A DNA stretch of 64,000 bases from Phragmitibacter flavus (GCF_005780165.1 NZ_VAUV01000008.1:248001-312000), one strand, 5' to 3'. Shown: positions 13,152-21,914, counted from the first letter of the stretch. The notes: generated by a model not told the origin, from the letters alone. Made by a program: numbers and translations.

Positions 13152-14321
13152 ATGTCAATTCAACGCCTCAATCCCGCTGAGCCTCCGCAACTTTGGACCA
13201 CCTGCCTGCATGGGGACAAAAGCAGGGCGTCCCGGTGCCCGACCAGGGATTTGCTTCTGGGAGCCATTCCCGGGGAGGGGGTGGGTCCGGAGGTGATTGC
13301 CGCCAGCCTTGAGGTGCTGCAAGCCGTCGCATCTGCGACAGGACTGACACTGCAGGTTCGCGAGGGAGGAGCCATTGGAAGGGATGCGGAACGGCAATGT
13401 GGACAGGTATTGACCCGGGATGTTGTGGAGTTTTGCCACGAGATTTTTGATGCTGGCGGCGCGGTGCTTTGTGGGCCGGGAGGAGGTCGTTTTGTGTATG
13501 ATGCAAGGATGGCCTTCGACTTGTTTTTCAAGATCAGTCCGCTGCAAAAGATCAACGGGTTGACGGATATCTGCCGCCTGAAACCGGAATGGGTGCGTGA
13601 TCTGGATATTCTGGTGGTGCGGGAAAACTGCGGCGGAGCTTATCAGGGAATCTGGCGCGAAACCGACGAGGCGGCGCATCACGAATTCAGCTATTCAGCG
13701 GCGGGGGTGCGTCGCTTTTTGACGGCGGCAGCGCGGTTGTCCGCGAGCCGGTCCAGACATCTTACCGTGGTCTGGAAGGAGTCGGGCGTGCCGGGCATCA
13801 GTCGTTTGTGGCAACGCTGCATGGCAGAGGTCGCCGAGACGGAGAACGTCACCTTCTCGATGGTGGACATTGATTTGATGTCCTATCGACTGATCAGTGA
13901 ACCTTCGGCTTTTGATGTGATCGCAACTCCCAACATGTTTGGCGACGTTCTGGGTGATCTGGGGGCGGTGTTGTTGGGCGCGCGCGGGATCTCATTCTCG
14001 GGCAATTACTCAGCGGACGGTCACCGCGCCATCTACCAAACCAACCATGGAGCGGCGTATGACCTGGCAGGCCAACAAGTGGCCAATCCTGCGGGCCAGA
14101 TCTTCTCTGCGGCGATGATGCTGCGCGAATCGTTTGGATTGTGGCGCGAAGCTGCAGCGGTGGAAAAAGCCGTGCAGACGGTTTGGAAAAACGGCTACAG
14201 AACGCGGGATGTGGCGGTGTCCGGCTGCAGGGTTGTTCGCACAGGGGAACTGGCAGCCATGGTGGCCGAACAAGTCCACGGGCAACTGGGCAGGGAAAGT
14301 TCAGCGGCTGCTTATTCCTGA
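13152..14321 (+). CDS. isocitrate/isopropylmalate dehydrogenase family enzyme, substrate unknown
   Basis: A 389-aa beta-decarboxylating dehydrogenase homologue. Family elements are IPGEGVGPEVI at the N-terminus, VRENCGGAYQG (compare VRELTGGIYFG of LeuB), the metal-binding acidic motif NMFGDVLGDLGAVLLG, and the NAD-binding NHGAAYDLAG with ANPAGQIFSAAMMLRE. The substrate loop differs from LeuB: GRFVYDARMAFDLFFKISPLQ replaces the Arg-rich LRKEL..FANLRP segment. Where LeuB has DKANVL this protein has WKESGV, keeping the Lys. It is therefore unlikely to be ordinary LeuB or Icd; tartrate- or homoisocitrate-like 2-hydroxyacid substrates are alternatives. It is the first gene of a tight operon: the next ATG lies 3 nt after its stop. 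A TTG at 13143 is a possible alternative start. Confidence 0.8.
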   Translation: MSIQRLNPAEPPQLWTTCLHGDKSRASRCPTRDLLLGAIPGEGVGPEVIAASLEVLQAVASATGLTLQVREGGAIGRDAERQCGQVLTRDVVEFCHEIFDAGGAVLCGPGGGRFVYDARMAFDLFFKISPLQKINGLTDICRLKPEWVRDLDILVVRENCGGAYQGIWRETDEAAHHEFSYSAAGVRRFLTAAARLSASRSRHLTVVWKESGVPGISRLWQRCMAEVAETENVTFSMVDIDLMSYRLISEPSAFDVIATPNMFGDVLGDLGAVLLGARGISFSGNYSADGHRAIYQTNHGAAYDLAGQQVANPAGQIFSAAMMLRESFGLWREAAAVEKAVQTVWKNGYRTRDVAVSGCRVVRTGELAAMVAEQVHGQLGRESSAAAYS

Positions 14322-14324
14322 TTT

Positions 14325-16226
14325 ATGGACCTGCCAGTTCCAGCATCCATGCTAGTCTTGGTGGACTTGCAAAACGACTTCCTGGGGCGTGCCGATTTGC
14401 GCCCTGCGGCGGGCGTTATCATTGAACGTGCGGGTTTCCTGCTGAATGCCTACCGGCACCACGCCATGCCCGTCATTCATGTCCGCACCACGGTGACCAA
14501 AGATCCCGACAATCGCATGGCCCATTGGCGTAGAGACGATCGCTGGACTTGCGTTGAGGGCAGCGATGGACACTCACCGCCGCCCTCCCTGCGCGAGATC
14601 GAGGGCGAAAAGCTGCTTCACAAACAGGGGTTCGCGGCACCCCGTCTGGTGGAAGAGGCTCGCGCCCATGCTTCATCAAAAGTCTTGATCGCCGGAGTGA
14701 TGACCCATGCCTGCGTGCGTCAGGCCGTGCTGGATTTTTTCCAGGCTGGATATGAGGTGTTTGTCGCCGAAGATGCCACAGGCAGTGACGACCCACTGCA
14801 TGTAGCTTCAACACGACGTTTTTTTGAGGAGCGCGGGGTCCACTTTGCCCCCAGTGCCACCCTGGCGGCCCGTTTGCTGGAGGGCAAGCCACCCGGTGGC
14901 CGAATGACTGACAAGCCCACGCTGCGCACGCTGTCGTCCGACGCATCCGACTTCGCCCGCGAATGGCGTCGCACCGATCTTGCCCATCGGACCGGGCTGG
15001 CCATGCGGTTGGTGCAGCCGCTTCGGGAACGTGCGGAAGCGCTCGCCCGTCAAATGGCGGTTGAAATCGGCAAGCCGGTTCATTTTGGGCAGATGGAAGT
15101 GCTGCGATCAGCGGAAATGATCGAAGCCATTGCCAGGCGTTTCGTCCATTTGGAAACTCCTGCCGAAAATGCGGTCATCAAAGTGCGCAGAAAGCCGCAC
15201 GGAGTGGTGGCGATCATTACGCCGTGGAACAATCCGGTCTACATCCCGCTCGGCAAAATCATCCCTGCCATTCTCGCCGGCAACACCGTCCTCTGGAAAC
15301 CAGCCCCAGAAGCCGCCTCCATCGCCCGCGAGATTATGGCGTTAACCCGGCAGTGCGGCTGGCCACCTGCCCTGCTGCAGGTGGTTGAAGGAGATGCCCA
15401 TGCAGGTCGTGCGCTGCTTTCACAACCAGAGATCGGCGCAGTGACCATCACCGCTTCATCGGGGGCAGGTTACGAGGTGGCTGAAGTCTGCGCCCGGCGC
15501 CACCTGCCATTTCAGGCAGAACTGGGTGGCAACAATGCCGCCATCGTATGGCGGGATGCTGATTTGAATCTGGCTGCCGAAAAAATCGCCGCCGGTGCTT
15601 TCGAAATGACCGGCCAGCGCTGCACCGCCAACCGCAGGGTGATCGTTCATGAATCGATCATGGAGGAATTGATGCGCCTGCTGATTGAGAAGGCCGCCGC
15701 CATGTCTTGGGGGGATCCACTTGACCCCAACACCCGCATCGGGCCGATGGTGAGTGCAACGCAGCGGGATCGTGTGGACTTGCTGGTGCAACGCGCCATC
15801 CGCGAAGGGTGTTCCACTTTTTATCCCCTGGGTCAGCAGCCGTTCATCACGTCAGATTTCACCGGGTCCCATTCGTGGCTGGCTCCAGTGGTGATCATTT
15901 GCCCTGATCCCGGCCTCGAAATTGTCCAGGAGGAGACTTTCGGCCCCGTTTTGGTCGTGCAGACCGCCCGCGACTGGGAACACGCCCTCGCGCTGTGCAA
16001 CGGCGTTTCACAAGGACTCGCGGCCGCTCTGTTTTCCACTTCCGCTGACCTCATCCGCAGCTTTCTCGACGAGGCCCAGGCCGGCATTCTCAAAATCAAT
16101 GCCTCCACTTCCGATGCCATGGTGGACGTTCCGTTTGGAGGATGGAAGGCCTCGGGCAGCGGACCGCCCGAACATGGCAGCCACGATCTTGACTTTTTCA
16201 CGCGCATCCAAACCGTTTACCTATGA
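14325..16226 (+). CDS. fusion: isochorismatase-like cysteine hydrolase + aldehyde dehydrogenase
   Basis: One 633-aa open frame with two enzyme domains. Residues 8-185 form an isochorismatase-fold hydrolase with the expected triad candidates: Asp14 (LVDLQNDF), Lys100 (LLHKQGF) and Cys130 (GVMTHACVRQ, with the cis-peptide position before it). Residues 200-633 are an NAD(P)-dependent aldehyde dehydrogenase: ITPWNNPVYIPLGK, LAGNTVLWKPAPEA, general-base Glu399 (ELGGNNA), nucleophile Cys433 (MTGQRCTANR), EETFGPVLVV, and a C-terminal FGGWKASGSG. The linker (about 185-198) contains an in-frame ATG at 14904 that could allow internal initiation of the ALDH alone. The last four bases overlap the next gene (ATGA), implying translational coupling. 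The substrate is unknown; an amide or ester hydrolysis feeding an aldehyde oxidation is a natural guess. Confidence 0.88.
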   Translation: MDLPVPASMLVLVDLQNDFLGRADLRPAAGVIIERAGFLLNAYRHHAMPVIHVRTTVTKDPDNRMAHWRRDDRWTCVEGSDGHSPPPSLREIEGEKLLHKQGFAAPRLVEEARAHASSKVLIAGVMTHACVRQAVLDFFQAGYEVFVAEDATGSDDPLHVASTRRFFEERGVHFAPSATLAARLLEGKPPGGRMTDKPTLRTLSSDASDFAREWRRTDLAHRTGLAMRLVQPLRERAEALARQMAVEIGKPVHFGQMEVLRSAEMIEAIARRFVHLETPAENAVIKVRRKPHGVVAIITPWNNPVYIPLGKIIPAILAGNTVLWKPAPEAASIAREIMALTRQCGWPPALLQVVEGDAHAGRALLSQPEIGAVTITASSGAGYEVAEVCARRHLPFQAELGGNNAAIVWRDADLNLAAEKIAAGAFEMTGQRCTANRRVIVHESIMEELMRLLIEKAAAMSWGDPLDPNTRIGPMVSATQRDRVDLLVQRAIREGCSTFYPLGQQPFITSDFTGSHSWLAPVVIICPDPGLEIVQEETFGPVLVVQTARDWEHALALCNGVSQGLAAALFSTSADLIRSFLDEAQAGILKINASTSDAMVDVPFGGWKASGSGPPEHGSHDLDFFTRIQTVYL

Positions 16227-17236
16227 GCCTGACCACCGACCACTACCTGCCATCATTGCGCCCTGTTCCCCCGGATCTCGGTCGCAAGCTTCATCACAAT
16301 CACATGGAACAACTGGGCATCGCCGACACCATGCGGCTCGCTTACGCCTGCAACCAGGTCGAGAATTGCGCGCAAGACGAGTGGCGGCGGCAGCTTTACC
16401 AAGATCAGCTGCAGGAGTTGATGACGGCCAACGGGCAATTCACCGTCCCCGCCATCCACCTCAACGACGGCTGGGCGATCGATGATTCCATGTCGCTCCC
16501 CCATTTGGACCGCATCCTTGCGTCCTCGGAAAAAATCATCGCTGAACGGTCAGGCCAGCGCAAGTCCGAGCCCGGAACCTATCGCAGTTACTTTCAAGAT
16601 GTGTGGAAGCCAGGCAGCGATCCTCTCGACTACCCGGAATTCCTCGATTTCGCCACCTCCAGCGACATCCTTGCCCCGATCTGCCACTACGTGGGCTGCA
16701 TCCCGGCGCTGTCGACCACACTCCCCTCGGGCATCCGCTTTGTTGAATCCAATGCCGCTTTCGATGATCAGCCCGACCGCCCCCATGACAGCCAGCTCTA
16801 CCACATCGACTACTATTCCCTGCCCAATGTCTACGTTCTGGTGCTGTTGCGTGACACCACTCGTGAACACGGACCCTGGACCTTCCTGCCCCGATCCATC
16901 TCCCAGCATGTGAAAGAACAACTGGGTTACTGGAAACACGCTCGTGGCTACCGTCTCAGCGACGAAGAAGTATTCTCCGTCGCCAACCCCGCCGATGCGA
17001 TCGAGTTCACCGGTAAACGTGGCACCGTGCTCTTTATCGAATCTTCAGGCTGCCTGCATTTTGGCAGCCGCAACTCCATCCAGCCGAGGTTCCAGCTCAT
17101 GCTTGGATACACGGGTGCCTGTCGAACCGATTTTTCAGAGACCTTCATGCCCCCCAAAGTTTATCCTGTCCAAGAACACGACTCCCTGTTGCGCAAACTG
17201 GTATTACAAAAGTCACTGCTTCCCGGTCCGGTCTGA
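16223..17236 (+). CDS. phytanoyl-CoA dioxygenase-like Fe(II)/2-oxoglutarate oxygenase
   Basis: A 337-aa protein of the PhyH type. The iron ligands are recognisable: His194 and Asp196 in LYHIDYY, followed by the strand LPNVYVLVLLRD and TREHGPWTFLP. The distal His279 lies in ESSGCLHFGSRN, and Arg289 (QPRFQLML) is the likely 2-oxoglutarate anchor. Such enzymes hydroxylate or halogenate small molecules, acyl chains or carrier-bound amino acids. It overlaps the upstream fusion gene by 4 nt and ends 16 nt before the stop of the convergent NRPS-like gene. It probably performs an oxidative tailoring step in this locus; the substrate cannot be read from the sequence. Confidence 0.82.
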   Translation: MSLTTDHYLPSLRPVPPDLGRKLHHNHMEQLGIADTMRLAYACNQVENCAQDEWRRQLYQDQLQELMTANGQFTVPAIHLNDGWAIDDSMSLPHLDRILASSEKIIAERSGQRKSEPGTYRSYFQDVWKPGSDPLDYPEFLDFATSSDILAPICHYVGCIPALSTTLPSGIRFVESNAAFDDQPDRPHDSQLYHIDYYSLPNVYVLVLLRDTTREHGPWTFLPRSISQHVKEQLGYWKHARGYRLSDEEVFSVANPADAIEFTGKRGTVLFIESSGCLHFGSRNSIQPRFQLMLGYTGACRTDFSETFMPPKVYPVQEHDSLLRKLVLQKSLLPGPV

Positions 17237-17252
17237 TCCAGCCCGGTCCACC

Positions 17253-19790
17253 TCAGCGCGACGCCGCGCCATCCTCAGACAAAATTTCATCCAGCACCCT
17301 GGCCAGATCCGCCCGACGCTCACGCAGATAAGTGGCGTGATCGCCAGGCGCTACGCGGCCAATGCAGGCGCTGCCGAGCCTGGCACTCCACCATTCGAGA
17401 CAGGGGCCAAGCCGCTTCGATTCCTGCGAACAGACCAAATGCACCGGCTTGGGATACCGCCCGGGAGCCGCTGAACGCAAAAGCTTGTAGTAGCGATCCA
17501 TTGCCGCGCCATGCCGAACATCATTGGGCGGTGCAAAACGCGGCAGCCAGGGATCAAGCAGGATCAGGGATGGAGTGACACCGGCCTTTTTCGCGAACCA
17601 ACGGGCCGTTTCGCACGCCAGAGTCGATGCCTGACACTCGCCGACGATCACCGGTTGCTGCATCGGAAAACGCTCGTGCCAGGACTGCCCCACTTTCCTC
17701 GCCAGCTGACACAGGGACCACGGAGGAATCACCTTTTTGGCCCGCAGATTCAACCGTATTCCAAACACCTGGCATTTTGTTTCCATTTTTGCGATCAGCT
17801 GCATGAACACCAACAGTTCTGCCTCACCGGTATACCCACCGGGAATCACAAGCAGCGGAGTTCCCGTGCCGGAAGGCCGAAGTTCCAGCAGACTCGCCGT
17901 CACCCTGCGGAACCAAGGTTCTCGCCTTTGTCGAACAATCCCGCTGTCCACCGCATCGGCCATCTGGGCAATGGTGGGAAAGTAAATCAGTGTCCCTGCA
18001 TCAATTTCCAGGTCCAGCGTTTTTGACAACCGCAGGGACAGATCCACCGCTTGAAGCGAGTCAGCCCCTGTTTCAAAAAAATTCTGATAGACCCCGACCG
18101 ACAATCGATTCAACACCTCGCACCACACCTTCGCAATCCGCTCCTCCGTGCGCGTTCGGGGCAGCACTTCGAAGGTCGAAATCCGTTTCTCGTCCTCAAT
18201 CCTCAGCGCCGAGAGGTCCGGCTTGCCATTCGCCGTAAATGGAATGGCCGGCAATGAAACAATTCTGCCAGGCACCATATAAGCCGGCAGCAAACTTCGC
18301 AAACCATCCCGCACCTTCTGTTCCACCTCCTCGCCACAACCCTCGTCCGGCACCAACCATGCACACAACTCCACTCCACCACCAGGCTTGTCCATCACGA
18401 CCACCACCGCCTCCCGGACCATGGGCATCGACAACAACACTTCTTCAATCGCCCGCAAATCCACGCGGTTGCCCATCAATTTCTGCTGTCGGTCCCTGCG
18501 TCCCAGATGTTCAATCAAACCGTCTCCCCCCATTCTTCCGCGGTCGCCCATTCGAAACATTCGCTCACGACTTCCCGGCACCATGTGAAAGGACTGGGCT
18601 GTGGCCACCGGATTGTTCCAATAGCCTGGAGACAAAAAATCGCTCACCACCACCAGTTCCCCCTCCGTTCCATCCGTGACCAACTGGCCGTTCTCGTCCA
18701 TGATCATCAAATGCTTGCCCTCAACCGCAGACCCGATGGGAATCACCCCACCTCGCGGCGCGTCCCCTACCCGACAGACAAACTGCGTCACATTCCCCGT
18801 TTCCGAGGAAGAGAGAACGTTGGCAAACTGACAATGCTCCTCCGCGATCCTTCGGCTCGCCTCCAAATCCGCCAGCAGTGTCCGCTCCGCCCCCAGTCGG
18901 ATCAGCCGCAGATGAGGCAGCTTCACGCCCATAGGCACCGCCTGCGCAAAACGCCTGAACGCCGAGGCCGATGAGACAAATGCGGTGATCTTGTGTTTCA
19001 CCACCCAGTCTGCCAGCGGAGCCGCCCCCCGCTTGCGCAACGCATATGGATACAGGGTCGCCCCATTTAACAACGCGCAAAAAGTGGTCATCATTCCCTG
19101 CCCCCCCGAAAGCGATCCCAGCAACACCACCCGGTCTGACTCGCAATAACCCAACCTTCGGCGGTAACCCCTCACCGAATGCAACAGGTTGCGGTGATTC
19201 TGGATCACTCCCATGGGCCTTCCCGTCGATCCCGAAGTGAAAATCAGATAAGCAGGCGCTTCGGGCCGAAGCTCCATTCGTGGATTCGCATCCGCGTCTG
19301 CACTCAAACCCACGTCCAAATCCCTGTCATCATAACACCAGGTGGCAAAAGCATGCTCCGCCAGCCCCGGTAGCCAGTCTTCATGCTCCTTGTCTACGAA
19401 CAACCATCGAGGCTTCGTATCCTCGACTACCTGCCCGAGCCTTGCAGGTGGATCCGCCGTGTTTAAAACTAAAACCACCCTGCCCGCCTTCAACACTCCC
19501 AGCAGCACCGCAAAAAGAGGCAAATCATGTCGCATCAAAATTGCCACCAGATCTCCCGTCCCGCCGCCATTCGCCAATATAAAATGGGCAACCTGATTGG
19601 CCTTCAGGTTCAACTCCGCGAAAGTTGGCTGCCAGCCACCGGCACCAATGGCGCGTTTCGATCCCCAGCTTCGCACCACCCCTTCAAACACCTTCGGAAT
19701 CGATTGCTCAACACTCTCCCACATGGCCCCCGCACTACCGGCACCCGCGATCCTTGCTGTATGAACGATTTGCTGCAAAGTCTGAACCAC
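17253..19790 (-). CDS. single-module NRPS-like protein: adenylation - carrier - thioesterase
   Basis: An 845-aa protein (GTG start; an ATG at 19724 is an alternative). The adenylation domain spans about 30-530: A3 loop TSGSTGRPMGV (184-194, with Met where the second Lys of TGKPKG is usual), A5 SSSETGNVTQ, A7 MFRMGDRGR, A8 GRRDRQQKLMGNRVDL, and A10 NGKPDLS with catalytic Lys523. The carrier domain (about 540-615) has phosphopantetheine Ser578 in FFETGADSLQ. The alpha/beta-hydrolase thioesterase (about 635-845) has Cys719 in VGECQAS in place of the usual Ser, with Asp746 (LLDPW) and His818 (GDHATYL) completing a triad. There is no condensation domain. The protein should activate one carboxylic or amino acid, tether it and release it. 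It is convergent with the three-gene operon at 13152-17236. Confidence 0.9.
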   Translation of the reverse strand: MVQTLQQIVHTARIAGAGSAGAMWESVEQSIPKVFEGVVRSWGSKRAIGAGGWQPTFAELNLKANQVAHFILANGGGTGDLVAILMRHDLPLFAVLLGVLKAGRVVLVLNTADPPARLGQVVEDTKPRWLFVDKEHEDWLPGLAEHAFATWCYDDRDLDVGLSADADANPRMELRPEAPAYLIFTSGSTGRPMGVIQNHRNLLHSVRGYRRRLGYCESDRVVLLGSLSGGQGMMTTFCALLNGATLYPYALRKRGAAPLADWVVKHKITAFVSSASAFRRFAQAVPMGVKLPHLRLIRLGAERTLLADLEASRRIAEEHCQFANVLSSSETGNVTQFVCRVGDAPRGGVIPIGSAVEGKHLMIMDENGQLVTDGTEGELVVVSDFLSPGYWNNPVATAQSFHMVPGSRERMFRMGDRGRMGGDGLIEHLGRRDRQQKLMGNRVDLRAIEEVLLSMPMVREAVVVVMDKPGGGVELCAWLVPDEGCGEEVEQKVRDGLRSLLPAYMVPGRIVSLPAIPFTANGKPDLSALRIEDEKRISTFEVLPRTRTEERIAKVWCEVLNRLSVGVYQNFFETGADSLQAVDLSLRLSKTLDLEIDAGTLIYFPTIAQMADAVDSGIVRQRREPWFRRVTASLLELRPSGTGTPLLVIPGGYTGEAELLVFMQLIAKMETKCQVFGIRLNLRAKKVIPPWSLCQLARKVGQSWHERFPMQQPVIVGECQASTLACETARWFAKKAGVTPSLILLDPWLPRFAPPNDVRHGAAMDRYYKLLRSAAPGRYPKPVHLVCSQESKRLGPCLEWWSARLGSACIGRVAPGDHATYLRERRADLARVLDEILSEDGAASR

Positions 19791-19877
19791 TCCCTCTTTT
19801 CCATGCGGGTGTCAACCTCAACCAGCCCCCGCAAATTACCGCTGGTCACCCCATCAAATCTGGGCAATCTGAGGTCC

Positions 19878-20342
19878 ATGCCGAACCTCGCCGATGACCT
19901 CACGCTTTTGGGCCACTCTGAAAACCAGCTGCCCTCCTCCCCTGATGATGCCAAGCTCGAATCGTTTCCGAATCGCACGCCTGGCCGCAACTACCGCATC
20001 ACCCTGAACTGCACTGAATTCAGCTCCGTCTGCCCCGTCACCGGCCAGCCGGACTACGCCAGCCTGGAAATCGTTTACGTGCCCAATGAACGGTGCATCG
20101 AAACCAAATCCCTCAAATTTTACCTCGCCTCCTTCCGCAATCTGCCCGCTTTCAATGAAGTGATTGTGAATCGGATTCTCGACGATTTCGTGAAAGCCTG
20201 CTCACCGAAACAAGTGCATGTGCGTGGCGAATTTGGCGCGCGCGGCGGCATCCAGCTCACCTGCGACGCCCGCTTCCCCGACTGGCATGATCACGAAGAT
20301 GCCGAATGCGAAGGAGGCGGCGGCGGTGGCTGCTGCCATTAA
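19878..20342 (+). CDS. queF: NADPH-dependent 7-cyano-7-deazaguanine reductase (preQ0 reductase)
   Basis: Reduces preQ0 to preQ1 in queuosine biosynthesis. It is 154 aa from the ATG at 19878 (MPNLADDLTLLGH), matching the unimodal QueF class; the open frame extends 117 codons upstream over the NRPS-like gene start and is not coding there. The thioimide-forming Cys lies in SSVCPVTGQPD, and the NADPH-binding signature reads ETKSLKFYLASFRN. The C-terminal end is unusual: after FPDWHDHEDAECE comes a run of Gly residues ending in CCH. A long hairpin element follows 6 nt after the stop. Confidence 0.95.
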   Translation: MPNLADDLTLLGHSENQLPSSPDDAKLESFPNRTPGRNYRITLNCTEFSSVCPVTGQPDYASLEIVYVPNERCIETKSLKFYLASFRNLPAFNEVIVNRILDDFVKACSPKQVHVRGEFGARGGIQLTCDARFPDWHDHEDAECEGGGGGGCCH

Positions 20343-20348
20343 GGAAAG

Positions 20349-20406
20349 TAGAAGGTCCGTCTCGGGCCTTTCATCCAACTCCAAAAGGCTCGAGACGAGC
20401 CTTCTA
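20349..20406 (+). repeat. long hairpin element, copy 1 (terminator-like)
   Basis: Two arms of about 23 nt (beginning TAGAAGGTCCGTCTCGGGCC and ending GGCTCGAGACGAGCCTTCTA) pair almost completely, with two G-T wobbles and one C-A mismatch, and are followed by TTTTTG. A second copy occurs at 58083-58140. It follows queF by 6 nt and probably terminates its transcript. Confidence 0.85.
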
Positions 20407-20501
20407 TTTTTGTGCGTGAATTTTTGAACACATCACAAAAGTATTAGTATCCATGATCCGATGCACAGGTTTGAACGACGCTCATTCGTTCTACCTACAT
20501 C

Positions 20502-21914
20502 ATGGGAAAAGAATTTTGCATCACACCTGTCGACGTGCCGTTCGTTCTGACGCGTCATCGCTCCATTGTTACGCCACTTCCCCACCCGGACAGCGTGCCT
20601 GTTTTGGAAAAACTTCGCGCCTTGGAGCCGGCCTCCATGCGTGGCATGCCGCCGTTGGTGTGGAACTGTGCTGAAGATTTTTCCGTTTACGATGACTACG
20701 GTAATCGCTGGATCGACTGGAGCAGCGGCGTGCTCGTCACCAATGCCGGTCATGGCATGCCGGAAATCCGCCAGGCCATCATCGACCAGGTGCGCAACGG
20801 TCTCCTTCACAACTACGTTTTCCCCAGCGAACAACGCGCCACTCTGGTGGAACTCCTCGCTTCCGTTGCCCCAGAAGGACTGGATAAAGTCTTTCTCCTG
20901 ACCACCGGTTCCGAATCCGCCGAGGCAGCCATCAAACTCTCACGCGCCCACGGCATCAAGGTCGGTGGAAGGCGCAAGATTGGCATCATCGGTTTTGACC
21001 GAGGGTTCCACGGGCGCACCCTGGGTGCCCAACAAGCCGGCGGCATGGACGAACAAAAGGCATGGATCGTCAACACGGATCCCGCTTTCATCCAGGTGCC
21101 CTTCCCCGACGGTTACTGGCAGAAAGAGGTGGGATTTGAAACCTTCCTCGACGCCTTGCAGGAACACGGACTCGAACCTGCCGACATTGCCGGCGTGATG
21201 ATGGAAAGTTACCAGGGTGTGGGCCCGGACTTCGCCCCGGTGGCCTATGTCCAGGAACTGGCGGCCTGGTGCAAACAACACGACGTCATTCTCGCCATGG
21301 ACGAAGTGCAGGCGGGGTTCGGTCGCACCGGCAAATTCTGGGCCTTCGAACATTACGGCATCACGCCCGACCTGATCTGCTGCGGCAAAGGCATCAGCTC
21401 CTCTCTGCCCATCAGCGCCGTGATTGGTCGCGCCGAGGTGATGGATCAATTTCCGCCTGGAGCGATGACCAGCACACACACCGGCAACCCGGTTTGCTGC
21501 GCCGCCGCCACGGCTTCGGTTCGCCGAATCCTCGAGCACCATCTTACCGAAAACGCCGCCTCGCTGGAGCCATTGCTGGTTGCTGCATTGGAAAAACTCC
21601 AGGCTGCCCACCCACAGCATATTGGCCGCGCCACGGCCAAAGGTCTGGTCGGCGGATTGCAGATGGTCGACCCTGTCACCGGACAACCGGACCACGACAC
21701 GGCACACGCCATCATCGAACGCAGCTTCCACAAGGGTGTTCTCCTTTTTGCCCCAGTCGGAGCTTGGGGCCAGACCATTAAAATCGCCCCGCCGTTGAGT
21801 ATCAGTCGTGCTGCTCTGGTGGAAAGCATCGACGCCTTTAGCGAGGCCGTGCACGAAATTTTGGGCGGTGAGAGCGCCTCTATTTCGAGCGGCATGATGG
21901 AAGTGGCTGTCTGA
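20502..21914 (+). CDS. class III PLP-dependent aminotransferase
   Basis: A 470-aa aminotransferase of the 4-aminobutyrate/ornithine/acetylornithine superfamily. It shows the class III blocks: IDWSSGVLVTNAGHG, TTGSESAEAAIKLSRAHG (phosphate-binding), FHGRTLGAQQ, MDEVQAGFGRTGKFWAFEH (PLP Asp), and the Schiff-base Lys in ICCGKGISSSLP. Its N-terminal 40 residues are longer than in a minimal GabT. The substrate is not obvious: a gamma-amino acid, a 2,2-dialkylglycine-type amine or an aminophosphonate-related substrate are all possible. It is read in the same direction as queF but is separated from it by the hairpin element, so it is likely independently transcribed. Confidence 0.88.
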   Translation: MGKEFCITPVDVPFVLTRHRSIVTPLPHPDSVPVLEKLRALEPASMRGMPPLVWNCAEDFSVYDDYGNRWIDWSSGVLVTNAGHGMPEIRQAIIDQVRNGLLHNYVFPSEQRATLVELLASVAPEGLDKVFLLTTGSESAEAAIKLSRAHGIKVGGRRKIGIIGFDRGFHGRTLGAQQAGGMDEQKAWIVNTDPAFIQVPFPDGYWQKEVGFETFLDALQEHGLEPADIAGVMMESYQGVGPDFAPVAYVQELAAWCKQHDVILAMDEVQAGFGRTGKFWAFEHYGITPDLICCGKGISSSLPISAVIGRAEVMDQFPPGAMTSTHTGNPVCCAAATASVRRILEHHLTENAASLEPLLVAALEKLQAAHPQHIGRATAKGLVGGLQMVDPVTGQPDHDTAHAIIERSFHKGVLLFAPVGAWGQTIKIAPPLSISRAALVESIDAFSEAVHEILGGESASISSGMMEVAV

